Origin: Chryseobacterium sp. 39-10
GTDB lineage: Bacteria > Bacteroidota > Bacteroidia > Flavobacteriales > Weeksellaceae
DNA length: 59,800 nucleotides
Direction of reading: 5' to 3'
Assembly: GCA_001898255.1 (NCBI GenBank)
Contig: MKTK01000008.1
Location: 1 to 59,800, forward strand
Positions within the stretch are counted from its first letter, which is position 1. Every line of letters starts with the position of its first letter. This document shows, piece by piece, positions 34,368 through 43,875 of this stretch. Both the position numbers and the translations under genes were made by a program. The notes beneath the pieces are model-generated. The model had not been told where the DNA came from. It saw only the letters and a program-made list of their open reading frames with translations, and did not search any database.

Positions 34368-35363
34368 CTATATCTCGTAATTCCCCATTGCATTCTTTAA
34401 ATTTCTCTTGATGCTCCTTTTCAATTCTTTTGGTGCAAGAACCGTCATACTTTTTCCAAAACCTAAAATCAGTCTTTCTAATTCGTAATTATGTTGAACT
34501 TGAATTTCAAAAATATGCGAACCATCTTGCAATTTTTCAACTGTTTTTTGGGAATGATGAAAAGGCTTTGTAATTACATACGGCGAATTAGTTCTATCTA
34601 CTTTGAAAATAACGGTTTGTGGAGTTGCATTTGATACAGTAACTCCAATTACTTTTTCAAAATACGAATCACCGTCAATATTTTTATCAATATAATTTTC
34701 TTTTGAAGATTCAATAGTTACTATTCTATCCAAAGCGAGATTAAGCATTTTATTTTCGCACCAACACACCAAAAACCAACGATTGTTGAACTCTTTTAAA
34801 AGTTGTGGCGAAACAGTGTAAGTAATACTATTTCTCGAATTAAAAGATTGGTATTCAATACAAATCACTTTTCTATTGATGATGGATTGATACAAAATAT
34901 CAATAAATTCTAAACCTTTTAAGCGTTCGTTTTTATCTAAATGAATCACGGATTTTTGCTTAACAGAAGAAATAGAATCTTCCAACTTTTGCAAAACTCC
35001 ATTCATTTCCTGAAAAACCGAAAAGTCTTTGAATTGCTTTAAAAGTTGAACAGCATCATTCATCACTTTCAAATCATTTTCATTGACTGGAATATTTTTT
35101 ATGCTGTAATTAGAATCTGAATATCTATAAAATTTTCTCTGAAAAACTTCAATTGGCGCATTATAGCCTAACTTTTCGCTTCTCATAGTTTGGATATCGA
35201 GCTGAACAGTTCTCTTGCTTACCAAATCGTATTTCCCTTCATATTCATACAAAGCATCAGAACAAGCGTCCATCAAATCCTCCAAAGTCCAGTCTTTTGT
35301 GCGGTTTCTGAAGCACTTGTCTAAAGTATGATACCGAATCAAAGCATTTTTATTCGAAGCCAT
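34368..35363 (-). CDS. WYL-domain transcriptional regulator
   Basis: The 331-aa regulator has an N-terminal winged helix (ALIRYHTLDKCFRNRTKDW, VSKRTVQLDIQTMRSEKLGYNAPIE) and a central WYL domain (VICIEYQSFNSRNSITYTVSP, RWFLVCWCENKMLNLALDRI) with a C-terminal WCX extension (ELERLILGFGKSMTVL). WYL domains bind nucleic acid ends or nucleotide ligands and often control defence and RNA-damage genes. It is transcribed away from rtcB with 95 bp between the starts, which contain a 19-bp palindrome. It probably controls itself and rtcB. Confidence 0.85.
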   Translation of the reverse strand: MASNKNALIRYHTLDKCFRNRTKDWTLEDLMDACSDALYEYEGKYDLVSKRTVQLDIQTMRSEKLGYNAPIEVFQRKFYRYSDSNYSIKNIPVNENDLKVMNDAVQLLKQFKDFSVFQEMNGVLQKLEDSISSVKQKSVIHLDKNERLKGLEFIDILYQSIINRKVICIEYQSFNSRNSITYTVSPQLLKEFNNRWFLVCWCENKMLNLALDRIVTIESSKENYIDKNIDGDSYFEKVIGVTVSNATPQTVIFKVDRTNSPYVITKPFHHSQKTVEKLQDGSHIFEIQVQHNYELERLILGFGKSMTVLAPKELKRSIKRNLKNAMGNYEI

Positions 35364-35389
35364 TTTGAAAATTTTTCAGAAAAATATAA

Positions 35390-36841
<1,452 letters not shown>

Positions 36842-36853
36842 ATTTTCAAATAA

Positions 36854-36887
36854 ACAGAAGCAAATTTATTTTGCTTCTGTTTTTTTA
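36854..36887 (+). terminator. Terminator of rtcB
   Basis: ACAGAAGCAAA (36854-36864) pairs with TTTGCTTCTGT (36870-36880), followed by a run of T. Confidence 0.85.
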
Positions 36888-36917
36888 TTAATACGTAAAC
36901 AGACCTAACTTAGAATA

Positions 36918-38150
36918 CTATTTAAATGTAAGTAGAGACTTTTGAATGATTTCACAAATGGATTGACTAACGCCAAATTCTTTTGATAATTCTGACCAAG
37001 TAGAAAGTGCAGAACGAGTTTGCTCCATCACATTGTCAATGAATTCTTTTGATAGTTTAGCTTCCATACCTAGCTTTTTTAGATGTTTTGCGGTAATATT
37101 CTTACCCTCTCCCATTACTATTGTGCTCTGTTCTCCACCTGGGCCAGATGAGAAAGTAAGGTCGTAAGCAGGTGATAATTTCCATTCTCCAAATTCATTC
37201 ATTAGAAAAGAAAAATTCTTAGCATGATCGTCTCGATTGTGCGCCATCACATTGAAAACGGCTAACCGAAACATTTTTTCTACCTCGCGAATATCTTTGG
37301 TTAAAGCACCTGTCAATGCTAATAAGTCCTCATAATCAAGAGATGGCAATCTAAAATTGCTGTGAACAAGTCCACTCACCGTATGCATATGAAAACGCTT
37401 ATTTCCCTCTCTATCAAAACGTTTTACAGCAAAGTATCCATTCCCTTTCTGTGAGTGAAACAAATGCACATCAGGCATTTTAACTCCTGCGTCTAAAGCC
37501 ATTAAAGCATAAATATATTCTATTGCTCCAGCATCTTTTCCATCTTGAGCATTAGGAAATTTCACCATCCAATGTTCTAAACCACCACTCAGCTGATCTG
37601 TACCATACGTTATTTTTGTTCGATCAGTGTTAACACCAATCATTGCTTTTGGTCGTGCTCCTGCGGAAGATCCATTCAAAGCCAAAAGTTCGTCAATTAC
37701 GTCGTCTGAATCACCTTCCAAAACCTCTTCGGTTTGTGTTGCCAAAATATCCAAATCAATCATCTCATTACTAGTATCTGGACTTTGATCTGGTTCATAA
37801 ACCAAAGCGCCCATACCTTGCAATCCAACGTACGCTAAACGGTCAAGTGGTGAAATATCCGATGGTAAAATCCCTTCTGACCGTAACATACGATCAAAAA
37901 GTAATCTTCCCCAACCGTCGGGCAAACTATCATTGAAAACACCAGCCAAACCTTCAAAAGGATCTCTTGGAAGCGCTATTACGTCCCGTTGCAAAGGAAG
38001 TCTTATCGGTGAAATTTCGATATTGGCTTGCAGAAATTCTTCATCGTATTGAAAGTAGATGATACCGTCACGAATTGCCAGACGACCTACGTGTTGAATC
38101 CCTGAATCAAAATTCAATCCTACTTTTATTTCATTAATGCCTATTCTCAT
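36918..38150 (-). CDS. hipA: HipA-family serine/threonine kinase toxin
   Basis: The 410-aa protein is a full-length HipA kinase. The N-terminal subdomain (DGIIYFQYDEEFL, SPIRLPLQ) is present. The activation segment LNGSSAGARPKAMI (about 155-168) holds the Ser/Gly loop, HNRDDHAKNFSFL (about 300) the catalytic Asp and Asn, and SPAYDLTFSSG the metal-binding Asp. HipA toxins phosphorylate aminoacyl-tRNA synthetases (GltX in E. coli) and cause dormancy. Its start overlaps the end of the antitoxin gene by 4 bases (ATGA), the normal order antitoxin-toxin. Confidence 0.9.
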   Translation of the reverse strand: MRIGINEIKVGLNFDSGIQHVGRLAIRDGIIYFQYDEEFLQANIEISPIRLPLQRDVIALPRDPFEGLAGVFNDSLPDGWGRLLFDRMLRSEGILPSDISPLDRLAYVGLQGMGALVYEPDQSPDTSNEMIDLDILATQTEEVLEGDSDDVIDELLALNGSSAGARPKAMIGVNTDRTKITYGTDQLSGGLEHWMVKFPNAQDGKDAGAIEYIYALMALDAGVKMPDVHLFHSQKGNGYFAVKRFDREGNKRFHMHTVSGLVHSNFRLPSLDYEDLLALTGALTKDIREVEKMFRLAVFNVMAHNRDDHAKNFSFLMNEFGEWKLSPAYDLTFSSGPGGEQSTIVMGEGKNITAKHLKKLGMEAKLSKEFIDNVMEQTRSALSTWSELSKEFGVSQSICEIIQKSLLTFK

Positions 38151-38452
38151 TTTCTGCTTCCTCGTTTTTTAATTGGTTTTTCCTCTGATTTTAGTACATC
38201 ATCAATAGATTTAAAACGCTGTTCCTCCGGTTTTAAAACATCAACCATTTCTTCTAAACCACCAATTACAGAAAGAATTTTCAAGAATGATTCTAAAGAA
38301 ATCACTCCTTTTTGTTCAAATTTCCTTAAAGTAGGTAACGGAACACCCGATCTTTCTGCCAATCCTTCCTGTGTTAGATTCATTTGCAATCGTCTTTCAC
38401 GGAGATGTGCTACTAGTTTTTTTTGTATTTTAGATAATGAATTAAATAACAT
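38147..38452 (-). CDS. hipB: HipB-like XRE-family antitoxin
   Basis: The 101-aa protein has one helix-turn-helix of the Cro/C1 type (LVAHLRERRLQMNLTQEGLAERSGVPLPTLRKFEQKGV, in part) and a charged C-terminal tail that would contact HipA. It neutralises the kinase and represses its own operon. The tail ends KKRGSRK, longer than in E. coli HipB (88 aa). Two operator-like repeats lie in front of and over its start codon. Confidence 0.85.
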   Translation of the reverse strand: MLFNSLSKIQKKLVAHLRERRLQMNLTQEGLAERSGVPLPTLRKFEQKGVISLESFLKILSVIGGLEEMVDVLKPEEQRFKSIDDVLKSEEKPIKKRGSRK

Positions 38453-38467
38453 AATGGTATTATTTAA
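38442..38467. promoter_or_regulatory. hipBA operator 1, over the start codon
   Basis: TTAAATAA (38442-38449) and TTATTTAA (38460-38467) form an inverted repeat around ATAACATAATGG-type sequence. It contains the hipB start codon (complement of 38450-38452). The same TTAAATAACATwATkGTATTA core recurs at 38483. Confidence 0.55.
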
Positions 38468-38482
38468 TGAGGATATTTGATT

Positions 38483-38511
38483 TTAAATAACATTATTGTA
38501 TTACAAATATA
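38483..38511. promoter_or_regulatory. hipBA operator 2 and -7 promoter element
   Basis: A second copy of TTAAATAACATTATTGTATTA starts at 38483. Its right edge overlaps a minus-strand -7 box TATATTTG (38504-38511). Binding of HipB here would block the promoter directly. Confidence 0.55.
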
Positions 38512-38540
38512 GTGAATTTTTAACAAATGACTGAAGTGAA

Positions 38541-38577
38541 AACAAAAACAGATAATCGGAAATTTTTCGATTATCTG
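38541..38577 (-). terminator. Terminator of the mcrBC/hsd operon
   Basis: CAGATAATCG (38549-38558) pairs with CGATTATCTG (38568-38577). On the minus strand it is followed by TGTTTTTGTTTT. It lies about 60 bases after the mcrC stop codon. Confidence 0.6.
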
Positions 38578-38636
38578 CTTGGGATTTGACAAGAAATGAT
38601 ATATCATTTTCAACAATTAAATTTCTTTCTCATGTT

Positions 38637-39875
38637 TTAAGAAAGAAAACTAATATCAATAAATTCAACTAATTTATTTTGCCATTCTTTAACTTGAGAA
38701 TGAGTTGATATATAAATTACGCTACAAAATTTATCTGACAATGTAGTATGATCTTTGATATTTGTATAAAATCCATCAATAATTTTTGAATTTTCACCAG
38801 GATATAATAATGCAGTCTTCTCTGCTTGAAAGTAATGATGATAGGTGAACATTTGCCTAAGATCATCTGGAGAAGGATTATATCCATTTAAGTTTTTCCA
38901 CTTCGTATCTAATACAAAATTAGTATTTGAATCTTTATGAGTCATCACAATATCTGGACGCATCTTTGAGTGGTTTCCTTTACTTGGTTTCCAGAAGTTT
39001 TTTGATATCTGAGAATTTACATGGTAACTTTTAAATTTCTTTTTCAATGTTACGAAAACAAATTGTTCCCATAAATTGTTCATATCAAACATTAAAGCCA
39101 AAACATGATTGGATCCTTTGGAAATATCTGGATGATAATTTAGTAATAACAATTTTGCAATCTCAATGGATGTCTTATATGAAATCGATTTTCTATCAAA
39201 ATGAAGCCTTTCAAAGGAAGTTTCCGAAATTCTAATATTTTGCATTTCTGGAAACTTAAGAAATAAATTTCCTATTCTACTTTTTAACAAAGGATTTGTA
39301 TTAATCTGACCAACTAATTTTAATGCCTTAAAAAGAATTTGATTGAATACATGTTCAAACCTATACTCGGTGCTTTTAACGTAGAAAAGTTCCTGATGTG
39401 TACAATTTTTAGAAATATGTTTTGAAAACTCAATTGCGCCTTTCAGATATGTTCGGTTCCCTTCCTCTTTTCTATATTTTTTGATGAGTCCTTTATGAAG
39501 TAAAAGTTCAACTTCTTTTATAAAAAGTTCAATGTATAAATCAAGTATAGAATTGTTCTTTATTTTAAGAGAAGAAGTTCCAGAAGACTTCACATCAAAT
39601 CCCCAAACTTCTTTCAGCATATCAATTAAGATTGTTCGCCATCTTTCTGCTCCAAATTGATCAGCTTTCGGTAAAACTTCAATGGTAATTTCTCCAACCT
39701 GAATAATGCCTACAAAAGAATTAAACTGAACGCCATTTTTTATCAAAGTAAAATAAGGAGAATAATGACCATAATAATTTTCCAACGCATCCAAAATCTC
39801 CCTCTCTTCCTTTTTTTGAGGATTGAAAAGAATTTTCTTGTGTTCAAAAACCGTTATGGTATTGTTTACGATCAT
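38637..39875 (-). CDS. mcrC: McrC nuclease subunit
   Basis: The 412-aa protein is the nuclease partner of the McrBC restriction complex that cuts DNA containing modified cytosine. The PD-(D/E)xK centre is visible as RPDIVMTHKD (about residue 304) and FVLDTKWKNL (about 318). The N-terminal part (VGIIQVGEITIEVLPKAD) is the McrB-contacting region of the family. It starts one base after the mcrB stop codon, so translation is coupled. The modification recognised depends on McrB and is not known. Confidence 0.85.
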   Translation of the reverse strand: MIVNNTITVFEHKKILFNPQKKEEREILDALENYYGHYSPYFTLIKNGVQFNSFVGIIQVGEITIEVLPKADQFGAERWRTILIDMLKEVWGFDVKSSGTSSLKIKNNSILDLYIELFIKEVELLLHKGLIKKYRKEEGNRTYLKGAIEFSKHISKNCTHQELFYVKSTEYRFEHVFNQILFKALKLVGQINTNPLLKSRIGNLFLKFPEMQNIRISETSFERLHFDRKSISYKTSIEIAKLLLLNYHPDISKGSNHVLALMFDMNNLWEQFVFVTLKKKFKSYHVNSQISKNFWKPSKGNHSKMRPDIVMTHKDSNTNFVLDTKWKNLNGYNPSPDDLRQMFTYHHYFQAEKTALLYPGENSKIIDGFYTNIKDHTTLSDKFCSVIYISTHSQVKEWQNKLVEFIDISFLS

Positions 39876-39876
39876 C

Positions 39877-41820
39877 TTATTTTTTCATCAAAGTCTGAAG
39901 TGCAAATTTAAAACCTGCTGGATCATCTTTATGATTAATAATTTCAAATATTTCTTTCTGATCATATTGTGAAGAATCGGAATAATCAAAATCAGCAAAA
40001 ACAGATTCCTTCTCCAACTTCTGAACAAAACCTGATCCTAGAATCAAACCAATTTTACCATAATCACAAAAAAAGTATTCTTGTAAAAGCGGAATAATGT
40101 TTCGATAAAAAGAATCAATAATTGTCGTTGCATCTTTGCCAATAAAATAAGCATGACCAATGGAATGATCTCTATCCAAAAGTTTTTCTATTCTACTATT
40201 GATTGTTTTCAAAATATCGGATACTTGAAAGTCATATAAGGTATAATCCAATTCCTTTAAATCGTAATCTGGCAGTATTTCTTCAAACACAAATCTTCTT
40301 CTAAGTGCAGAATCTAATGCTTCAACACTTTTATCAGCAGTGTTCATCGTACCGATGATATATAGATTGGGAGGAACACCAAATTTTTCATCCTTACTGT
40401 ACGGAAGATTCAATTCAATTCTTTCATCTTCCCCTAATCTTTTATCTGGTTCAATTAATGTAATTAACTCTCCAAAAATCTGAGATACATTGCCTCTATT
40501 TATCTCATCTATTATTAAAACAAAATTCTTGAAGAATTCAACCTCCTGACCTTTATTAGAATACATTTGTAGTTTATCCAGAATTGGAGGATAGTAAATT
40601 CCTACTCCTTTAGAAGTAATTTCACGTTCACCATAAAATAGTTCTCTCAGTGTATTAATACTTAAAGTGTGCCCAGTTCCTCCACTTGCTTTCTTAAATG
40701 AAATAGATTTGCTAGAAAAACCCATGATTGTAAATTCGTTCCCATCCCTTTTCATGGAGAATTTCATACTATTATCTTCTTCCCATTCATCCTTCAGTCT
40801 TTCAAATGATGCTTCAAATGAAAGTTTACCCTTTTTGAATTGATTACTAATCCAATTGTCTTTTGCTTTGTCCGAAATCAACTTGAATAATCCATCTTTC
40901 ACATCATAAATAACTCTTCCTTCTTTGGTTTCAGGCTTTATTCCTTCCACAAAATCTTCATAAGACATACTTTGGTGAAATGTGGTAAACATAATCTGCC
41001 CAGCTTTTACCAAACGTTGGTATTCTTCTTTTACACCTTTTCTTGGTTGATTAATATTAAAATCAGGATTGGCAATTCTTACAGCTTTACTAATAGTAGT
41101 GTATGTTTTTCCTGTTCCAGGAGGACCATAGAGAATTTGATTAAGGGGTGGACGAAAATCTTCGGGTTCTGCAGTACCATCAAATTCTTCATCTTCCTCC
41201 AACTCGTTTTCTAAATCTTCTACAATCTTATAGCGCTTAAAACGATCATGCATTTTTTGAAGCATATTTTCTTGTTCATTTGATGTAAAACGGTGTGCAA
41301 CAAAATCTGGATGTATATTTTTAAGACTTTTTATTTCTTCATCAACAATCGGAATTATTTCTGATATCATCACCTCTAAATCAGGCAACAAGTCTTGAAA
41401 ACTTGAGTATTTTGGCGTTGAATACACTCCGAAAAACTCCATCTTATTATTTTCTGAACCTGCATATACATGCTCAAACCTGTCCCCTATCTTATCCTTT
41501 ATATTTTTAATGAGTTCAAGTGCGTAAGAATTTTGTGAATCCTGTGGATCTCTCGTTTGGTTCAATTGGAAAAAAAATTCAATACCACTTTTCTTCCTGA
41601 GATCGAAAACTAAACTGAGTAGATCTCCTGAAGAACCTGGATATGATACAGGAACAAACCAAAATGTGGTTGCAAAATATTTACTTTTCTCAGTACCAAT
41701 AAAATAATTGAGTTCTGCACCTTTCGATGCTTTTTGGCGCACAGAAAATGTAAAACTATTGTCTTGATCGTATTTGGATTTCAACCACTCAAAAACCTCA
41801 ATCTGGAGTTGTTTGTACAT
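39877..41820 (-). CDS. mcrB: McrB-like AAA+ GTPase
   Basis: The 647-aa motor subunit has an N-terminal ~200-residue domain unlike E. coli McrB that should read the DNA modification, a charged acidic linker, and a McrB-type AAA+ domain. GPPGTGKTYT (about 231-240) is Walker A, LIIDEINRGN (about 433) Walker B, and GTMNTADKSVEALDSALRRRF (about 490, in part) the McrB consensus loop and sensor region. It forms the GTP-driven ring that activates McrC. It lies downstream of the hsd genes on the same strand, the same company mcrBC keeps with hsd in the E. coli immigration control region. Confidence 0.85.
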   Translation of the reverse strand: MYKQLQIEVFEWLKSKYDQDNSFTFSVRQKASKGAELNYFIGTEKSKYFATTFWFVPVSYPGSSGDLLSLVFDLRKKSGIEFFFQLNQTRDPQDSQNSYALELIKNIKDKIGDRFEHVYAGSENNKMEFFGVYSTPKYSSFQDLLPDLEVMISEIIPIVDEEIKSLKNIHPDFVAHRFTSNEQENMLQKMHDRFKRYKIVEDLENELEEDEEFDGTAEPEDFRPPLNQILYGPPGTGKTYTTISKAVRIANPDFNINQPRKGVKEEYQRLVKAGQIMFTTFHQSMSYEDFVEGIKPETKEGRVIYDVKDGLFKLISDKAKDNWISNQFKKGKLSFEASFERLKDEWEEDNSMKFSMKRDGNEFTIMGFSSKSISFKKASGGTGHTLSINTLRELFYGEREITSKGVGIYYPPILDKLQMYSNKGQEVEFFKNFVLIIDEINRGNVSQIFGELITLIEPDKRLGEDERIELNLPYSKDEKFGVPPNLYIIGTMNTADKSVEALDSALRRRFVFEEILPDYDLKELDYTLYDFQVSDILKTINSRIEKLLDRDHSIGHAYFIGKDATTIIDSFYRNIIPLLQEYFFCDYGKIGLILGSGFVQKLEKESVFADFDYSDSSQYDQKEIFEIINHKDDPAGFKFALQTLMKK

Positions 41821-41841
41821 ATGTTATTTATGTTTTTAGTT

Positions 41842-41910
41842 TTAATTCACCTTCACCTGCCCATTCATCAACATCGGTAATAGCCAATCACTTAACGAAG
41901 CGAATTTTGT
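41842..41910 (-). repeat. Duplicated 3' tail of hsdS
   Basis: On the minus strand this 69-bp piece reads TKFASLSDWLLPMLMNGQVKVN and a stop. It matches the end of the hsdS gene (ATLRDWLLPMLMNGQVKVG, 42565-42633), at DNA level closely. The zinc-ribbon lipoprotein gene lies exactly between the two copies. It marks either insertion of the lipoprotein gene into the hsdS 3' end or loss of a second hsdS. Confidence 0.8.
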
Positions 41911-41924
41911 ATGTTATTGTTTTA

Positions 41925-42551
41925 CTATTCCTCTTCCTCCCTTCTTTTGCAATTATTACAAAGATCATCAAATGATGAAAATTTGTAACCGCCACAACTG
42001 GTGCAGGTATGTTCTATTTTGTTTTGTCTTTCTTGCTCTTCATCTTCTATTTTTCTTTTACAAGAATTGCAATATGTGTCATATTCATCTTTTTCATCTC
42101 CGCATTTTGGACAAGTGGTATTTTCTACATCTTCATTTACAGCATTTTGCAATCTTCTACCGTCGCTGTAACAACCGCCTCCTTTTTCTCCCAAAGTTAC
42201 AGTGTATTGATATCCTCGATCACTTGTAAAGGAACATTCTCCGCTAGAAATATCTTCACTGCTAAAGTGAGTTTCATCTAGCCAACCACCATTTGGCCAA
42301 TCAATTTGAACCAAATATCCATTTTCTACTTCAACATCCAGTTCGTATGTACTTCTTGTTCCTGTGCTGGGATTGTAGTATTCCACTTCTGCGCAATACG
42401 TTCCATTAAGATCCTCGTCATCGTTCAAAATAAAATCATCATTACTGCTCCATAAAGAAGTTGACGAAGAATCTGTAGAGTCTGTTGTACTGCTTTTTTT
42501 ACAGCCTAGTAAAATGAGCAATAGGAATAAAAAGTAAATTTTTTTCATCAT
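41925..42551 (-). CDS. Zinc-ribbon lipoprotein of unknown function
   Basis: The 208-aa protein is a lipoprotein (MMKKIYFLFLLLILLGC) with a Ser/Thr/Asp-rich linker, a middle domain with Cys residues (GTYCAEVEYY, GECSFTSDRGYQYTVTLGEKGGGCYSDGRR) and two C-terminal zinc ribbons: CPKCGDEKDEYDTYCNSC and CTSCGGYKFSSFDDLCNNC. The last part is highly charged. Lipid-anchored proteins with paired C-x-x-C ribbons are unusual because zinc ribbons are more typical of the cytoplasm. It is carried between hsdS and the duplicated hsdS tail. No function is assigned. Confidence 0.6.
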   Translation of the reverse strand: MMKKIYFLFLLLILLGCKKSSTTDSTDSSSTSLWSSNDDFILNDDEDLNGTYCAEVEYYNPSTGTRSTYELDVEVENGYLVQIDWPNGGWLDETHFSSEDISSGECSFTSDRGYQYTVTLGEKGGGCYSDGRRLQNAVNEDVENTTCPKCGDEKDEYDTYCNSCKRKIEDEEQERQNKIEHTCTSCGGYKFSSFDDLCNNCKRREEEE

Positions 42552-42564
42552 AAATTCTTGTATT

Positions 42565-43875
42565 TTACCCTACTTTCACCTGCCCATTCATCAACATTGG
42601 CAACAACCAATCCCGTAAAGTTGCGAGCTCTTGGTTTTGTTTTAGATTGGATTGCCTTTTTTTCTCCAAATCGGAGGCAACTGCATTAAATTTCTTCGCC
42701 AATTCTTTATCAGGCCTTACAATATAATATGATTCCATAAAAGAGTCAAATTGGAAATTTTTAATTCCACTTGTTTTCCCTTCATATCCAAAGAAAATTC
42801 CTGCCTCGTATAATCTTTGCCATTCTTGTTGAAAGTTGAAAGCAAAAATGTCATCCTTCAATGTCACCGCTTTACAAAAATTGGAACATACAACATCTGT
42901 ATCAAATCTTGTAAATGATTCTTTGGTTAAATGGGCAATTCTTGCTGTTGACTGAGTAGGGCTGCCTCCTGATATTTCGATAATAAAATCATTAGGTTCA
43001 AGCTTTTTAGAAAGATTATTTTTTAGAATAAATCTTTCAGGAGCTTTAACTTCTCCTTTGCCATTTAAACCATTAATATCTGCGCCTCTCACACAATATA
43101 CTCTCTCTGTATAATTGCCTTCAATTTTATCCTTTCCCCAATCTCCTGTCTTTGTATTTTTAATCCAATCATTAAATACTGAAACCTCCCAACCTTCAGG
43201 AATTTCTCTTTTTAGAGTTTCGTTAAAAATCATTCTTCCGCCTGAAGATTTATAAGGCTTTCCATCGGGATTTGGAAACTCAAACTGTACAAACCAATAA
43301 TCATACAGCGTTTTTGCCATCGCTTCCAACTCGGTGTTAATCTTATTGTTCAACTCGATTTTATCATCCAATGCTGATAATACGGATGCTATTTTTTGTT
43401 GGGTGGGAATATCTGGAACATCAATTCTGGTTTTTTTTATAATATCCAAAGGTGGCAAATTAGGGATAACAGAATCTCCATTAATACCAGAAATCATCTT
43501 AATTATGTGGTATTTAAAATAATACTTAAAAAAGCTAGTATCTACAACATTATTATTGACTCTAATTCTTATTAATGCTTGATTAATTACAGCTGGAAAA
43601 CTTAAATTATTAATTTCATATAGTTTTCCAAGTGTACCAGCTCCAGTAATTAATATATCTCCATTCTTTACTATAAATCTTTTAAGTTTTTTTTCTACAT
43701 ATTCTTTTTCCAAATAATAATTTCCAATTGAAATATCTCTATTGATCACTACAGATTGTTCTAGAACTTTATAAGAATCAGATTGTCTTGGAATAAACAA
43801 TGCCTTTTTTACGTCACCTCCAAACGGCCCTTTAATCATTCCGTCCTTTTCAACAATTAAATCATTAAATATCAT
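42565..43875 (-). CDS. hsdS: Type I restriction specificity subunit HsdS
   Basis: The 436-aa protein sets the DNA target of the HsdRMS complex. It has two target-recognition domains: TRD1 (about 1-165, ending PLDIIKKTRIDVPDIPTQQK) and TRD2 (about 210-400), separated by the conserved helix IASVLSALDDKIELNNKIN and closed by the second helix LEKKRQSNLKQNQELATLRDWLLPML. These helices fix the spacing between the half-sites. Its start overlaps the hsdM stop by 11 bases. The N-terminus is rather short (starts MIFNDLIVEKDG). Confidence 0.9.
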   Translation of the reverse strand: MIFNDLIVEKDGMIKGPFGGDVKKALFIPRQSDSYKVLEQSVVINRDISIGNYYLEKEYVEKKLKRFIVKNGDILITGAGTLGKLYEINNLSFPAVINQALIRIRVNNNVVDTSFFKYYFKYHIIKMISGINGDSVIPNLPPLDIIKKTRIDVPDIPTQQKIASVLSALDDKIELNNKINTELEAMAKTLYDYWFVQFEFPNPDGKPYKSSGGRMIFNETLKREIPEGWEVSVFNDWIKNTKTGDWGKDKIEGNYTERVYCVRGADINGLNGKGEVKAPERFILKNNLSKKLEPNDFIIEISGGSPTQSTARIAHLTKESFTRFDTDVVCSNFCKAVTLKDDIFAFNFQQEWQRLYEAGIFFGYEGKTSGIKNFQFDSFMESYYIVRPDKELAKKFNAVASDLEKKRQSNLKQNQELATLRDWLLPMLMNGQVKVG

